From an uncultured Trueperaceae bacterium (GTDB lineage Bacteria > Deinococcota > Deinococci > Deinococcales > Trueperaceae): 64,000 bases of DNA. The position numbers and the translations under genes are program-made. The DNA is taken from positions 1 to 64,000 of the forward strand of contig CAJXOA010000001.1 of the NCBI GenBank assembly GCA_913057685.1. Direction: 5' to 3'. Below, one piece after another: positions 1 through 10,512 of the stretch. The notes under the pieces are model-generated. The model did no database searches. It worked only from the letters and a program-made list of their open reading frames with translations, and was not told where the DNA came from. Each line of letters begins with the position of its first letter. Position 1 is the first letter of the stretch.

Positions 1-96
1 TTCGGGCGCGTCGCGGCGTTCCTCTCGAGCCCCGCCGCCTCCTACGTCACCGGCGAACACCTACTCGTCGACGGGGGCCTGATCCGCGGGATGTGA
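1..96 (+). CDS. SDR-family oxidoreductase, 3' end only
   Basis: The window opens inside a gene; only the last 31 codons are present, ending in TGA at 94-96. The visible tail contains a run of the type FLSSPAASYVTGEHLLVDGG, the classic C-terminal signature of short-chain dehydrogenases/reductases (S/T-x-Y-V-T-G-x-x-x-x-V-D-G-G). These are Rossmann-fold NAD(P)-dependent enzymes. The substrate cannot be judged from this fragment. It is convergent with the enolase-superfamily gene that follows. Confidence 0.75.
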   Translation, partial: FGRVAAFLSSPAASYVTGEHLLVDGGLIRGM

Positions 97-110
97 CCCC
101 CGCGACGGGG

Positions 111-153
111 TCCGCTGGGGGGATCCGCTGGGGGGGATCCGCTGGGGGGATCC
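111..153. repeat. short tandem repeat, about 3.5 copies of a 13-14 bp unit
   Basis: Units of the form TCCGCTGGGGGGA (13, 14 and 13 bp) lie head to tail between the stop codons of two convergent genes, ending in a degenerate copy. The second unit has one extra G. It probably arose by slippage. It does not form a strong hairpin. Confidence 0.7.
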
Positions 154-177
154 GCGGGAGACCGGCGGGGGGCCGCC

Positions 178-1281
178 TCAGAGGGTGAGCGTCCGGGTCG
201 TGACCGCATCGACCCGGGCCCGGTCCAGCGTCACCCCGATCCCGGGGCCGTCGGCGGGGACGGTCTGCAGCCCGTCGACCGCCTCGAGCTCCTGCTCGAT
301 CAGGTCGCGCGTCCAGTAGCGGCTCCCGCTGGCGGTGTCGCCCGGGAGGGTGAAGTTCTCCAGCGTCGAGAGGTGCAGGTTCGCCGCCCGCCCGACCCCG
401 GTCTCCAGCATCCCGCCGCACCACACCGGCGCGCCGAACGCGCGTGCGACGTCGTGCACCATGCGGGCGCGACGGAAGCCCCGGACCCGCCCGACCTTGA
501 CGTTGATCACCCGGCCCGCCCCGAGTTCGAGGCCCTTGCGGGCGTCCTCGGGCGAGTGGATCGATTCGTCGAGGCAGATCGGGGTCGTCACCTGCTCCTG
601 CAGGGTCGCGTGATCGACGAGGTCGTCGTGCGCGAGCGGCTGCTCGACGTACTGCAGGTCGAAGGCGTCGAGTTGGTGGAGCACCCGGGCGTCGGTCAGG
701 CGGTAGGCGCTGTTGGCGTCGACGCTCAGGGGCACGTCGGGGAGCGCCTCGCGCACCGCGGCGACCGGCGCGACGTCCCACCCGGGGGCGATCTTGAGCT
801 TCACGCGGCGGTAGCCCTCGTCGACCGCCCGGCGGGCGGCGTCGACGGTCGCCTCGACGCTCTCCTGGATCCCGAGCGACACGCCGACGGGCACCGGCCG
901 TTCGTGCCCCCCGAGGAGCTGCCAGAGGGGGACGCCCAACGCCTTGGCCTGCGCGTCCCAGAAGGCCATCTCCACCGCCGCGACCGCCATGTCGTGCCCG
1001 CGGATCGGGGCGAGCGCCGCCAACAGTTCGTCGGGCGTCGCGAACGACGCCCCGACGATGCGCGGCGCGACGTGGCGTTCGAGGATCGTCCAGGCGGTGT
1101 CGGTCGTCTCCGGCGAGTAGCCGGGGAAGGAGCCCGCGACGCACTCCGCGAGGCCCTCCTCGCCGCCCGCGTGCAGCGTCACGAGCAGGAGTCGGCGGTC
1201 GGTCTCCACCGCGAAGCTCGTGCGGAACGGGGTGCGCATCGGGAGCGACACCTCGCGGAGTTCCAGCGCTTCGATCTTCAC
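178..1281 (-). CDS. menC: o-succinylbenzoate synthase / N-acylamino-acid racemase family (enolase superfamily)
   Basis: A 367-residue enolase-superfamily enzyme of the MLE subgroup. The catalytic set is visible: the K-x-K pair (K161, K163, in RVKLKI), metal ligands D188 (SVDAN), E213 (YVEQP) and D238-E239 (CLDES), and the second base K262 (NVKVG). This layout fits o-succinylbenzoate synthase of menaquinone synthesis. The same family in Deinococcus and Thermus also racemises N-acyl amino acids, so the in vivo reaction is uncertain. I chose the GTG start because a GAGGAGG Shine-Dalgarno sequence lies 5 nt upstream and the protein then begins at the family's usual first strand. A longer open frame upstream is not coding. 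No other men gene is nearby. Confidence 0.85.
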   Translation of the reverse strand: MKIEALELREVSLPMRTPFRTSFAVETDRRLLLVTLHAGGEEGLAECVAGSFPGYSPETTDTAWTILERHVAPRIVGASFATPDELLAALAPIRGHDMAVAAVEMAFWDAQAKALGVPLWQLLGGHERPVPVGVSLGIQESVEATVDAARRAVDEGYRRVKLKIAPGWDVAPVAAVREALPDVPLSVDANSAYRLTDARVLHQLDAFDLQYVEQPLAHDDLVDHATLQEQVTTPICLDESIHSPEDARKGLELGAGRVINVKVGRVRGFRRARMVHDVARAFGAPVWCGGMLETGVGRAANLHLSTLENFTLPGDTASGSRYWTRDLIEQELEAVDGLQTVPADGPGIGVTLDRARVDAVTTRTLTL

Positions 1282-1371
1282 ATCGGCCTCCTCGGCCTCC
1301 GAGGGTACGATGAACCCGAGTTCGGGGGCGCGACCGCTCCCGCCGACCCTGCCCGTAGGAGGCCCGCCCGC

Positions 1372-1698
1372 ATGTGGATTCGAAGCATCGACGACGCGCT
1401 GATCAACCTGTCCGCCGTGGAAGCGATCCGATTGATGGACCTGTACCCCGAGGACGCCGACCCCGACGCCGTGGAAGCGGGGCGGGTGGAGCCCGATGCG
1501 TTCGAGATCGTCGCCTACCTCGCGAGCGGCTACGAGGCGATTCTGTACGTCGGTGAGGACGCCCAGGAGGCGGAGCGCGCGCAGGACTACATCGCCGGGT
1601 TGCTGGCCACCGACGGCGTGTCCGCGACGATCGGCGGGGGGCGCGTCCGCGGGTTGGTGGAGTTGATGCGGCGCGCCTCGAGCGGATCCAGCAACTGA
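1372..1698 (+). CDS. small hypothetical protein, 108 aa
   Basis: A short acidic protein starting at ATG with a strong TAGGAGG ribosome-binding site 9 nt upstream. It opens with a beta strand of the type MWIRSIDDALINLSAVEAI, followed by an acidic stretch and two predicted helices. That opening (Trp, then a L-I-N-L strand) is seen in many small uncharacterised bacterial proteins that describe residue or parameter values. There are no catalytic motifs, no signal peptide and no membrane helix. It is divergent from the enolase gene, and a strong hairpin follows it before sigA, so it is probably monocistronic. A TACGAT at 1306-1311 could be its -10. The function is unknown. Confidence 0.75.
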   Translation: MWIRSIDDALINLSAVEAIRLMDLYPEDADPDAVEAGRVEPDAFEIVAYLASGYEAILYVGEDAQEAERAQDYIAGLLATDGVSATIGGGRVRGLVELMRRASSGSSN

Positions 1699-1752
1699 CC
1701 CGACCGCCGGCCCCGCACCTGAGGTGGGCGGAGGACCGCCCGACCCAGCGCG

Positions 1753-1784
1753 GCCGCACGCGTCCCGGACGGGACGCGTGCGGC
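1753..1784. terminator. 14-bp perfect stem-loop between small ORF and sigA
   Basis: A GCCGCACGCGTCCC arm pairs perfectly with its complement across a GGAC tetraloop. There is no U-tract, so it is either a factor-assisted terminator of the upstream gene or an RNA structure. It sits about 120 nt before the sigA start, upstream of a TACCCT (1806-1811) that could be the sigA -10. Confidence 0.6.
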
Positions 1785-1901
1785 GGTGCGCGGTACCGGT
1801 CGTGGTACCCTCCCTCGCGACGCCCCTGATCTCGATCCCTTGGCTGCCCCTCGGGGTGCGACTTCCGAAGCTCGCCCACACGTGACGTTGCGGAGGAGTA
1901 C

Positions 1902-4045
<2,144 letters not shown>

Positions 4046-4046
<1 letters not shown>

Positions 4047-4981
4047 TGCCGCCGGCGGGGTCGGGATCGCGCTTTCCCCACGCCGCTCGCGGCCGCCGTC
4101 GCCGGATCGTGGGGCTCGCTCTCACGGCGCTCGCCGGTCTCGCCCTCGCCTACGTCCTCGCGACGTTCGCCGCTCGGAGCGCCGCCACGATGCACCCCAC
4201 CTTCGCCGACGCTTGGCCGCCCCCACCCCACGTCATCGCCCACCGTGGCGGCGCCGCCCTCGCCCCCGAATCGACCCTCGCAGCGTTCGACCTCGCCGTG
4301 CGCCTCGGGGCGGACGCCCTCGAGATGGACGTGCACCTCTCCGCCGACGGTGAGCTCGTCGTCCTCCACGACGCCACGGTCGACCGCACCACCGACGGCA
4401 GCGGCGCGGTGGCCGACCTTTCCTGGCGCGAGCTCGCCGCCCTCGACGCGGGGGCGGGCACCACCATCCCTCGGTTCGTGGACGTCGCGCGGGCCCACCC
4501 GACCACGCCCCTCGGCGTGGACGTCAAACCGCCCGGGACGGCCGCCGCGACGGCGCTGTGCGCCGCCCTGCGCCAGGAGGGCCGGACGGGCGACACCGTC
4601 GTCGGCAGCTTCCACGCCGACGCGATGGCCGCGTTCCGGGCGGCCTGTCCGGAGGTCGCCACCGCGGCGACCCCGAACGAGGTGCGGACCTTCGTCCTGC
4701 TGGCCCGCGCCCGCCTCGCCGGGCCCTACCGACCGCCGTTCGACGTCCTGCAAGTCCCGGTCGAGCGGGGCGGGATCCGCGTCGTCACCCCCGCCGTGAT
4801 CCGCGCCGCCCACGCGAAGGGCGTGCCCGTGCACGCCTGGACGATCGATGACCGGGCGCAGATCGACGCCCTGCTGGCGCTCGGTGTCGACGGAATCATC
4901 GGCGACCGCCCCGACCGCGCCCTCCGCGCGGTCGGTCGCCCGGTCGACGCGACGCTCCTCCCACCCCACGTGACGCCGTAA
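4046..4981 (+). CDS. glycerophosphodiester phosphodiesterase, membrane-anchored
   Basis: A 311-residue GDPD-family TIM-barrel enzyme that splits glycerophosphodiesters into glycerol-3-phosphate and an alcohol. The active-site signature is visible: H-R-G at 66-68, E93-x-D95 (LEMDV, metal ligands) and H108 (VLHDATVDRTTDG). A basic N-terminus followed by one hydrophobic helix (residues 21-43) suggests a signal anchor, with the enzyme facing the periplasm. The ATG overlaps the sigA TGA; an in-frame GTG one codon earlier is an alternative start. The gene is thus probably co-transcribed with and coupled to sigA, an unusual pairing. It could play a part in phospholipid turnover. Confidence 0.88.
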
Positions 4982-5039
4982 CGCCTCCGCCCCGACGGCG
5001 CAAGGTTCGCACGTGCCCTGCGGCCCGGGCGGACCCGTA

Positions 5040-5068
5040 TTGCGCCCCGAGCGGCGCTTTGCTACGCT
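5040..5068 (+). promoter_or_regulatory. promoter upstream of first OmpR-type regulator
   Basis: A TTGCGC -35 box (5040-5045), 17-nt spacer and TACGCT -10 box (5063-5068) lie about 70 nt upstream of the start codon. The gene then has its own AAGGAGG ribosome-binding site. Confidence 0.65.
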
Positions 5069-5138
5069 CCGCGACCAATCCGTGACCGACGAACGGAGCG
5101 GCGCCGTTCGTGACGACCGTTGCGAAGGAGGCGCCGTG

Positions 5139-5990
5139 ATGTGGTTCGACGATCCCGTACTCGTTTCGCTCCCCCGCGACCCCGCGTTCGCCCCTCCCGG
5201 CCCCGCGCCCTGCGCCGCCGTGGCCGGACCGGTGGCGTCCCTCGAGGGTGCGCAGGTGCCCTTCGGCCCCCGCGTCCTGCTCGTCGGGACCGACCGGCCC
5301 CTGTTCTTCCTCCTCCAGCGCTCGCTCCGCGCGCACGGGTTCCGCGTCGCGGAAGCCCGCAGCGGCGACGACGCCCTCCGCCGCGCGCACGCCAGCGACG
5401 TCGTGGTGATCGACGTCGATCCGGCCTCCCCGGAAACCGGGTTCGTGGAGATCCTGCGCGAGGAGTTGCCCGAGCTGGGGTTCGTGTTCCTGACCGGCGA
5501 CGTCGATGTCCAGCGCACCTTGCACGCGTACGACCTCGGGGCGGACGGGTGCATTTCGAAACCGTTCGCCTTCGCCGAGCTCGCTGCGCGGCTCCGCGTC
5601 GTGGTGCGCCACCGGCACGTCGGAGGACCGCTGCGCTACGGGGACCTCGTCGTCGACGTCGGACGCGGCTGCGCCACCTGGGGCGGGTCGTGGCTGACGC
5701 TGTCCGGCCTCGATTTCGATCTTCTCGCCCTGTTCGCAGCGCATCCCCGCCGCCTCTGGACGCGGGAAGGGATCCTTCGACGGGTGTGGGGGTCGATGGG
5801 CGAGGAGCTCGAACGGACCGTAGACGACCACGTCAGCAGGCTGCGGTGCGTGCTCGGTGACGACCCGGCGCACCCGACGTACCTGCAGACCGTCCGGGGG
5901 CGCGGCTACCGCTGGATCGCCGTCCCGACCAGGGCCTCCACCCGGCCGAACGGCTCGGCCGAAAACGCCGGTTTCTCCACACGCCCGTAA
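5139..5990 (+). CDS. OmpR-family response regulator with atypical receiver (RR1)
   Basis: A 283-residue two-domain regulator. After about 40 variable residues comes a receiver domain (46-160) that keeps the phospho-acceptor D92 (VVIDVD), the switch Thr T119 (FLTG) and K141 (SKPF). The usual pair of acidic Mg ligands is reduced to G-T-D (50-52). The C-terminal winged helix (about 165-265) is intact, with the LSGLDFDLLALF helix and the GRGYRW wing. I chose ATG 5139 over GTG 5136 because AAGGAGG is then 7 nt away. No histidine kinase is encoded nearby. It stands just upstream of the pilin/chaperone/usher-like operon and is the natural candidate to control it. Confidence 0.85.
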   Translation: MWFDDPVLVSLPRDPAFAPPGPAPCAAVAGPVASLEGAQVPFGPRVLLVGTDRPLFFLLQRSLRAHGFRVAEARSGDDALRRAHASDVVVIDVDPASPETGFVEILREELPELGFVFLTGDVDVQRTLHAYDLGADGCISKPFAFAELAARLRVVVRHRHVGGPLRYGDLVVDVGRGCATWGGSWLTLSGLDFDLLALFAAHPRRLWTREGILRRVWGSMGEELERTVDDHVSRLRCVLGDDPAHPTYLQTVRGRGYRWIAVPTRASTRPNGSAENAGFSTRP

Positions 5991-6120
5991 CGAAGCGAAC
6001 CTACCCTCCTGGAACGTCGATCGCGCCGGGCTCCCCCAAACCGCCCACGAGATGAGCCCGGCCGACCGACGTCGAGGGGTTCACGGATCGGCGGCGCACG
6101 TGGACCTTCGTCGTTCTCGC

Positions 6121-6136
6121 GCCGCCGTGTGGCGGC
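6121..6136 (+). other. stem-loop directly before the ribosome-binding site of the pilin-like gene
   Basis: GCCGCC, a GTGT loop and GGCGGC form a perfect 6-bp hairpin that ends 2 nt before the AAAGGTGG ribosome-binding site. It lies in a leader that may begin after TACCCT at 6002-6007. It could shield or present the ribosome-binding site. Confidence 0.45.
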
Positions 6137-6151
6137 AGAAAGGTGGTCCGC

Positions 6152-6757
6152 ATGCCGTCCTCCCTCCCGCTTCGCCCCCGCCCCCACGTCCTCGCGGTCG
6201 CCCTCCTCGCCGGCCTCGTCGCGACGACCGCCGCCGCGCAGGACGTCACGGCCAGCGAGACGTTGAGCATGGAGCTCGACGACATCAACATGATCACGAT
6301 CACAGGCTCGGTGCCGACCATGACCTGGGACAACGACACGTTCGAGGTCGGCTCGACGTCCGCCGTGAAGACCGATACGAGCACCCAAATGGACTACACG
6401 CTCGGCCCGGGGATGGCCATGACGGTGCATTTTGACGCCACCAATGTTGATCCCACTGCGCGGACAACGGATGGTTCTGGGGCGTACAAGTATGCAGCTA
6501 TCAAGTCGATGAAAGTTCAGATTGGAGACCATCCCGAAGTCACAATCTTCAGTTCGAACGGAGCGACCATGATTCCCGACGTCGCGCTAGACGGATCTGC
6601 GAAGACGGCCATCCAAGACGATTCTGATGGAGGTCAGGGGTCGGGGGACACGCCTTCGACGGTGACATACACGGTCGAGGTTGACTTGACGAAGGGGCGC
6701 GCGTTTGAGCAAACGACCTTCGACCTCGTGTACACCGCGGTGGATCCGACGCCGTGA
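6152..6757 (+). CDS. secreted pilin-like / surface-fibre subunit-like protein
   Basis: A 201-residue protein with a clear signal peptide (about 1-31, cleavage after TTAAAQ). The mature part is rich in Thr, Asp and beta strands and ends in alternating strands (TVTYTVEVDLTKGR, then FDLVYTAVDP), as fibre subunits and DUF4402-like surface proteins do. No cysteine is present. I find no catalytic motif. ATG 6152 is preferred over GTG 6143 because the ribosome-binding site then has normal spacing. It overlaps the next gene as GTGA, and a chaperone-like and an usher-like gene follow in the order known from archaic chaperone-usher operons. From about 6421 onward the coding DNA drops to roughly 56% GC (hand count to 6720), against well over 70% in the first part of the gene. 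The pilin role is inferred. Confidence 0.6.
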   Translation: MPSSLPLRPRPHVLAVALLAGLVATTAAAQDVTASETLSMELDDINMITITGSVPTMTWDNDTFEVGSTSAVKTDTSTQMDYTLGPGMAMTVHFDATNVDPTARTTDGSGAYKYAAIKSMKVQIGDHPEVTIFSSNGATMIPDVALDGSAKTAIQDDSDGGQGSGDTPSTVTYTVEVDLTKGRAFEQTTFDLVYTAVDPTP

Positions 6758-7602
6758 ACCGTGCGCGGGAGCGTCGGTGGCCCGTCACGGCGGGCCACCG
6801 CGCCCCCTTCGTCGTGGGCGTCGTCGCCTGCGCCGTTCTCGCTCCGGCGGCGTGGGCGCAGATCGACGTGCCATCCGGGCTGGCCGACGTCCATCGGGCC
6901 GCCCCCGGGGACGTGATCGAGGGCACGGTGCGCGTATCGAACGACGGCGCGCGCCCGCGAACCGTCGCGTTGTCGCTATGGGACCACCGCGTGCGCCCGG
7001 ACGGCGACGGGTGGGTGGCCGCGGGGTCGCTCCCGCGGTCCGCCGCACCGTGGATCGACGTCCCCAGCGTCGTGCGCGTGGGGCCTGGGGAGACGCGCGA
7101 GGTCGCCTACCGGTTGCGCGTCCCGCCCCACGGCGTCGATGGAACGTACTGGGCGACGCTCATGGTGCGCCCCCGCTACGAGGAAAACGCGGCGACCGGT
7201 GGTTCGGCGCGGACCGAGGTGGGGCTTCGCCCCGTCCGCCGCTTCGCGGTGGAGCTCGTCGCGGACGTCGGTGGGGCCGAGCGTTCGCACCTGGCGATCG
7301 ACGACGTCGGCCTCGAGCGCGACGGTGACGCGCTCGCCCTCCACCTCGCCCTGCACAACGAGGGCGGTCGGTGGGTGCGGCGCCCGTCGCTCGAGGCGCG
7401 GGTCCTCGACCCCGAGACCGGCGAGCGCGTCCACACCGTTCGGACCGGGGTTCGCACCCTCTACCCCGGCGCGGGGACGCGCGCGCGGTTGGAGCTCGGC
7501 GACCTCCCGTCGCGCCGGTTGCGCCTCCTGGTGCTGGCGCGCGACGACGCGGGCGACGTCGCGGCCGTGCGCTTCGACCTCGATCCACCGCCCGACCCCT
7601 GA
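6754..7602 (+). CDS. periplasmic PapD/DUF916-like chaperone-like protein
   Basis: A 282-residue exported protein (signal peptide about residues 14-36, ending in AWAQ). An N-terminal Ig-like domain contains a strand pair of the type GTVRVSNDGARPRTVALSLWDH, then IDVPSVVRVGPGETREVAYRLRVP, which is the F1/G1-like layout of PapD-type chaperones and of DUF916 surface proteins. A second beta-rich domain follows (about 165-280). It begins with GTG overlapping the stop of the pilin-like gene and ends 6 nt before the usher-like gene. The context suggests it handles the fibre subunit in the periplasm. The family call rests on fold-like pattern, not on a strict signature, so it may instead be a structural surface protein. 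Confidence 0.55.
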   Translation: MNRARERRWPVTAGHRAPFVVGVVACAVLAPAAWAQIDVPSGLADVHRAAPGDVIEGTVRVSNDGARPRTVALSLWDHRVRPDGDGWVAAGSLPRSAAPWIDVPSVVRVGPGETREVAYRLRVPPHGVDGTYWATLMVRPRYEENAATGGSARTEVGLRPVRRFAVELVADVGGAERSHLAIDDVGLERDGDALALHLALHNEGGRWVRRPSLEARVLDPETGERVHTVRTGVRTLYPGAGTRARLELGDLPSRRLRLLVLARDDAGDVAAVRFDLDPPPDP

Positions 7603-7608
7603 GGCCCC

Positions 7609-10431
7609 GTGCGTCGCGTGCGACCGGCCGGCGTGCCACGGTTCGCGTGCGCCGTCGCGCTCGTCGCACTCGTGGCGGTGCTGGGCGGACGAACGCACGC
7701 GGGCGACGACGCCGTACGCACCGTGGCTCCGGGCGACGTCGTCACCCTCGCCGTTCCTTTCGGTCCCTTCCCCAAGGATCGCGACGCGATTCCGCTCGAC
7801 GTGCGTCCGCCGGACGGGTGGACGCTCGTCGACGCCCCCCGCCACGCGACGTTCGTGGCCGACGCCCCGCGCGCCCTCCTCGTGACGGTGGTGGTGCCGT
7901 CGACCGCGCCGGCCGGGCGCGCGACCCTGACGGCGACGTTGGCGGAGGGACGCGACGACGTCGCGACGGTCCACGTCCCGCTCGCGGTGCGCGCGGAGCC
8001 GCGTGCGACGTGGACGGCCGTCGGGCCTCCGACGCTCGAGGACGCGGGCGGCGTGACCGCCCCCCTCGAGCTCCGGAACGACGGCAACGTCGACCTGACG
8101 CTGACGCTCGAGGCGGAGCCCACGGGGCGGGTCGTGCCCGAACACGTCGATCTCGCGCCCGGCGCGCGGGCGCGCGTCGAGGTTCGCGTCTCCGTACCAC
8201 GGCGGTCGGGGGGCGACGGCGCGGACCGGGTGCGCGTCACGGCGCGCTCCGAGCGCAAGGTTCTCGCACGCCACGTCGTCTCGATGCCGGCGGGGGCGTC
8301 GCCCCCCAGCCCCGCGCCCGCGCGGCCCCGCTTCGCCGGCACGGTGGAACTCCGCACCGGGGTCGGGTCCGGCGTGAGCGACGCGCTCGCCCTGACGGGG
8401 CGGACGCGCGACCGCGCGCCGGGCCGAGCCACGCTGGCGCTCGACGCGACCCTCCGCCCCGACGCGGCGCCGGACCTGGATCTCCGCCTCACGCACGGAG
8501 CGGTCCGCCTCGACGTCGGGCGCGAGGCCCGTGCGGCGGTCCCCGGCCGACCTCGGATCGAGGGGTTCGGGGTTGCCGTCGAACTCGACCGGTTCGACGT
8601 CGCCGGGGTTGCGGCCACCCTCGAGGGGTTCGTGGCGATCTCGGACCCCGACCCGAACGCGCCACCGAGCCCGGAGGGCGCAGGTGCACCGTCACTGCAG
8701 GGGGGTGCGCGCCTCGCGCTGGATCCCGCGGCGGGATGGGACGTGGACGTCGCGCTCGGGGGCTCGCGGGCGGCGATGGCGGGGTCGGTCGGCGGGGAGG
8801 TGACGCGCCCGCTCGGGGACTCCGGCGGGGTCGCGTCGGTGCGGGCGCGGGTCGGTCTGCACGCCGACGCCGCGTCCCCCCTAGGGGTGTCCGGCTCGTT
8901 CACGGCCCGCTGGCGCGACGCCCACCGGGCGTTCGCGTGGGCGTTCGATGGGGCGACCGGTGGGGCGGCCGGCTCCGCGGCACCGGAGGGCGAGGCGGGG
9001 GGGTTCCGCGCGGTCGCCGCGACCGCCTCGTGGTGGCCGGAGGCGGCGCCGGTGGCGTCGCTCGTGGCGCACGCGACGTCGCGGCGGGGGCACGATCCGG
9101 GCGATGCGTCGGGTGCCGGCGTGGATCGCGACGACCTGACGGTGCGCGTCACGACGGCGCCCGCGCCGTGGAGGGTCGACGTCCGTGCGCACGTCGCACG
9201 CGTCGGCGTCGGTGCGGCCGCCGGCCCGGCGCGCGAGGCGTCCCTCACCGTCGCGGCGGAGGGGGGCGACGGGGCCGGCCCGTGGCGGGCGCGGGCGGAG
9301 GTCGGACTGCACCTTCGTCCCGGCGTGGAGGGGGACCGGCTCGCCGCCGGAGGAGCGATCCCCGCGCCGTCGCTGCGGGTGGTGGGGGAGGCCGACCTGG
9401 GGGTGGGCACCGCGTCGGCGTCGGTCCGTCGCTGGCGACCCGACGGGGGGACGGCGGCGCCCGAACTCCACGCCGAGGTGGCGTGGGACGCCTCCGTGGG
9501 GGACGGGGTCGCGGCACGGGTGGCGGCCTACCGCGAAGGTCCGGTCGGACCGGGGGCGGTCCGAGGCCTGGACGTCGCCCTCGAAGCGACCCGCGCGGGC
9601 CCGGGGGTGGCCAGCGTGACGGCGGAGCGGTGGGCGTCGGACCGGGGGGTCGGTGGATCGCTCGCCGTGCGGTGGGCGGGGTCGGTCGGTGCGGGGGTGG
9701 GCCTTCCCGCCCTCGACGTGGACGCCGCCCTCCACCTCGACGCCGGCGGGGCGGGGCGGCGCGTCCACGCCGAACTCGCGGTGGGGCGGGCGTTCGCGGT
9801 GCCGTTGGCGCCGCCCCCACCGACCGGGGAGGTGATGGGCACGCTCCGCGGGCCCGACGGGCCGTGGGCCGGCGCGGAGGTCCGGGTCGGGGGGCGGATC
9901 GTGACGACCGACGCCGACGGCGTCTTCCGTGCGCGGGGCCTGCCTTTGGGCGAGGTGTACGTCGCGCGGGGGGCGGTCGGCTGGCCGTTCGACGTGCGGT
10001 TCGACCCCCCGCCCCCGCACCGGGTCACCGTCCGCGCCGGGGCGACGACCCGCGTCGCCTACGACGTGGTGCGGACCGGGACGCTGACCGGGTCGGTCGA
10101 GGTCGTCGCGACCGGCGACGCGCAGTTCGTGGACGCCCCGCGGTTCGACGTCGGGTCGGTCGCGGTGGTCCTCACGCGCGCCGGGGAGCGGCGGGTGGTT
10201 CGGCCGGGCCCGGACGGGCGGTGGCGGCGCACCCAGGTGCTCCCGGGCCGGTGGCGGGTCGAGGTGGTGCTGGGCGAGGGCGCAGCGCGCGTGCAGGCGG
10301 TGCGCGCGCCGGAGGTCGTGCACCTCGCGCCCGGCGGTGGGGCGGACCTCCCCGTCCGGCTGGTGCTGCAGCCTCGGACGGTCCGGACGCGCGACGGCGG
10401 CCGCCTGACGGTGCCCGAGGGGGCACCCTGA
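7609..10431 (+). CDS. large exported beta-rich protein, usher-like, with carboxypeptidase-regulatory-like C-terminus
   Basis: A 940-residue protein starting at GTG 6 nt after the chaperone-like gene. The signal peptide spans about residues 8-32. Residues about 35-230 form two Ig/NEW3-like domains (for example APLELRNDGNVDLTLTLEAE). The middle, about 240-735, is a long series of short amphipathic strands with alternating hydrophobic residues and Gly/Asp turns, as in an outer-membrane barrel. The last 200 residues hold two carboxypeptidase-regulatory-like domains (GEVMGTLRGPDGPWAGAEV, then TTDADGVFRARGLP), which also occur at the ends of ushers and in many surface proteins. With its neighbours this looks like an outer-membrane assembly platform. 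A plain cell-surface scaffold is the main alternative. I see no canonical FimD signature. Confidence 0.5.
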   Translation: MRRVRPAGVPRFACAVALVALVAVLGGRTHAGDDAVRTVAPGDVVTLAVPFGPFPKDRDAIPLDVRPPDGWTLVDAPRHATFVADAPRALLVTVVVPSTAPAGRATLTATLAEGRDDVATVHVPLAVRAEPRATWTAVGPPTLEDAGGVTAPLELRNDGNVDLTLTLEAEPTGRVVPEHVDLAPGARARVEVRVSVPRRSGGDGADRVRVTARSERKVLARHVVSMPAGASPPSPAPARPRFAGTVELRTGVGSGVSDALALTGRTRDRAPGRATLALDATLRPDAAPDLDLRLTHGAVRLDVGREARAAVPGRPRIEGFGVAVELDRFDVAGVAATLEGFVAISDPDPNAPPSPEGAGAPSLQGGARLALDPAAGWDVDVALGGSRAAMAGSVGGEVTRPLGDSGGVASVRARVGLHADAASPLGVSGSFTARWRDAHRAFAWAFDGATGGAAGSAAPEGEAGGFRAVAATASWWPEAAPVASLVAHATSRRGHDPGDASGAGVDRDDLTVRVTTAPAPWRVDVRAHVARVGVGAAAGPAREASLTVAAEGGDGAGPWRARAEVGLHLRPGVEGDRLAAGGAIPAPSLRVVGEADLGVGTASASVRRWRPDGGTAAPELHAEVAWDASVGDGVAARVAAYREGPVGPGAVRGLDVALEATRAGPGVASVTAERWASDRGVGGSLAVRWAGSVGAGVGLPALDVDAALHLDAGGAGRRVHAELAVGRAFAVPLAPPPPTGEVMGTLRGPDGPWAGAEVRVGGRIVTTDADGVFRARGLPLGEVYVARGAVGWPFDVRFDPPPPHRVTVRAGATTRVAYDVVRTGTLTGSVEVVATGDAQFVDAPRFDVGSVAVVLTRAGERRVVRPGPDGRWRRTQVLPGRWRVEVVLGEGAARVQAVRAPEVVHLAPGGGADLPVRLVLQPRTVRTRDGGRLTVPEGAP

Positions 10432-10512
10432 GCGGTGGGGCGGACGTCCCTGTCCTTCGTACCGCCGGGTATGCCGTGATGCGGTCCGAAGCGGGGCGAG
10501 AAGGGAGTGCGG

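Noticed and set aside
178-1881. A 567-residue form of the enolase-superfamily protein
   Set aside because: The extra 200 N-terminal residues are the antisense of the small ORF and the sigA upstream region; the GTG at 1281 has a strong ribosome-binding site and matches the family's start.
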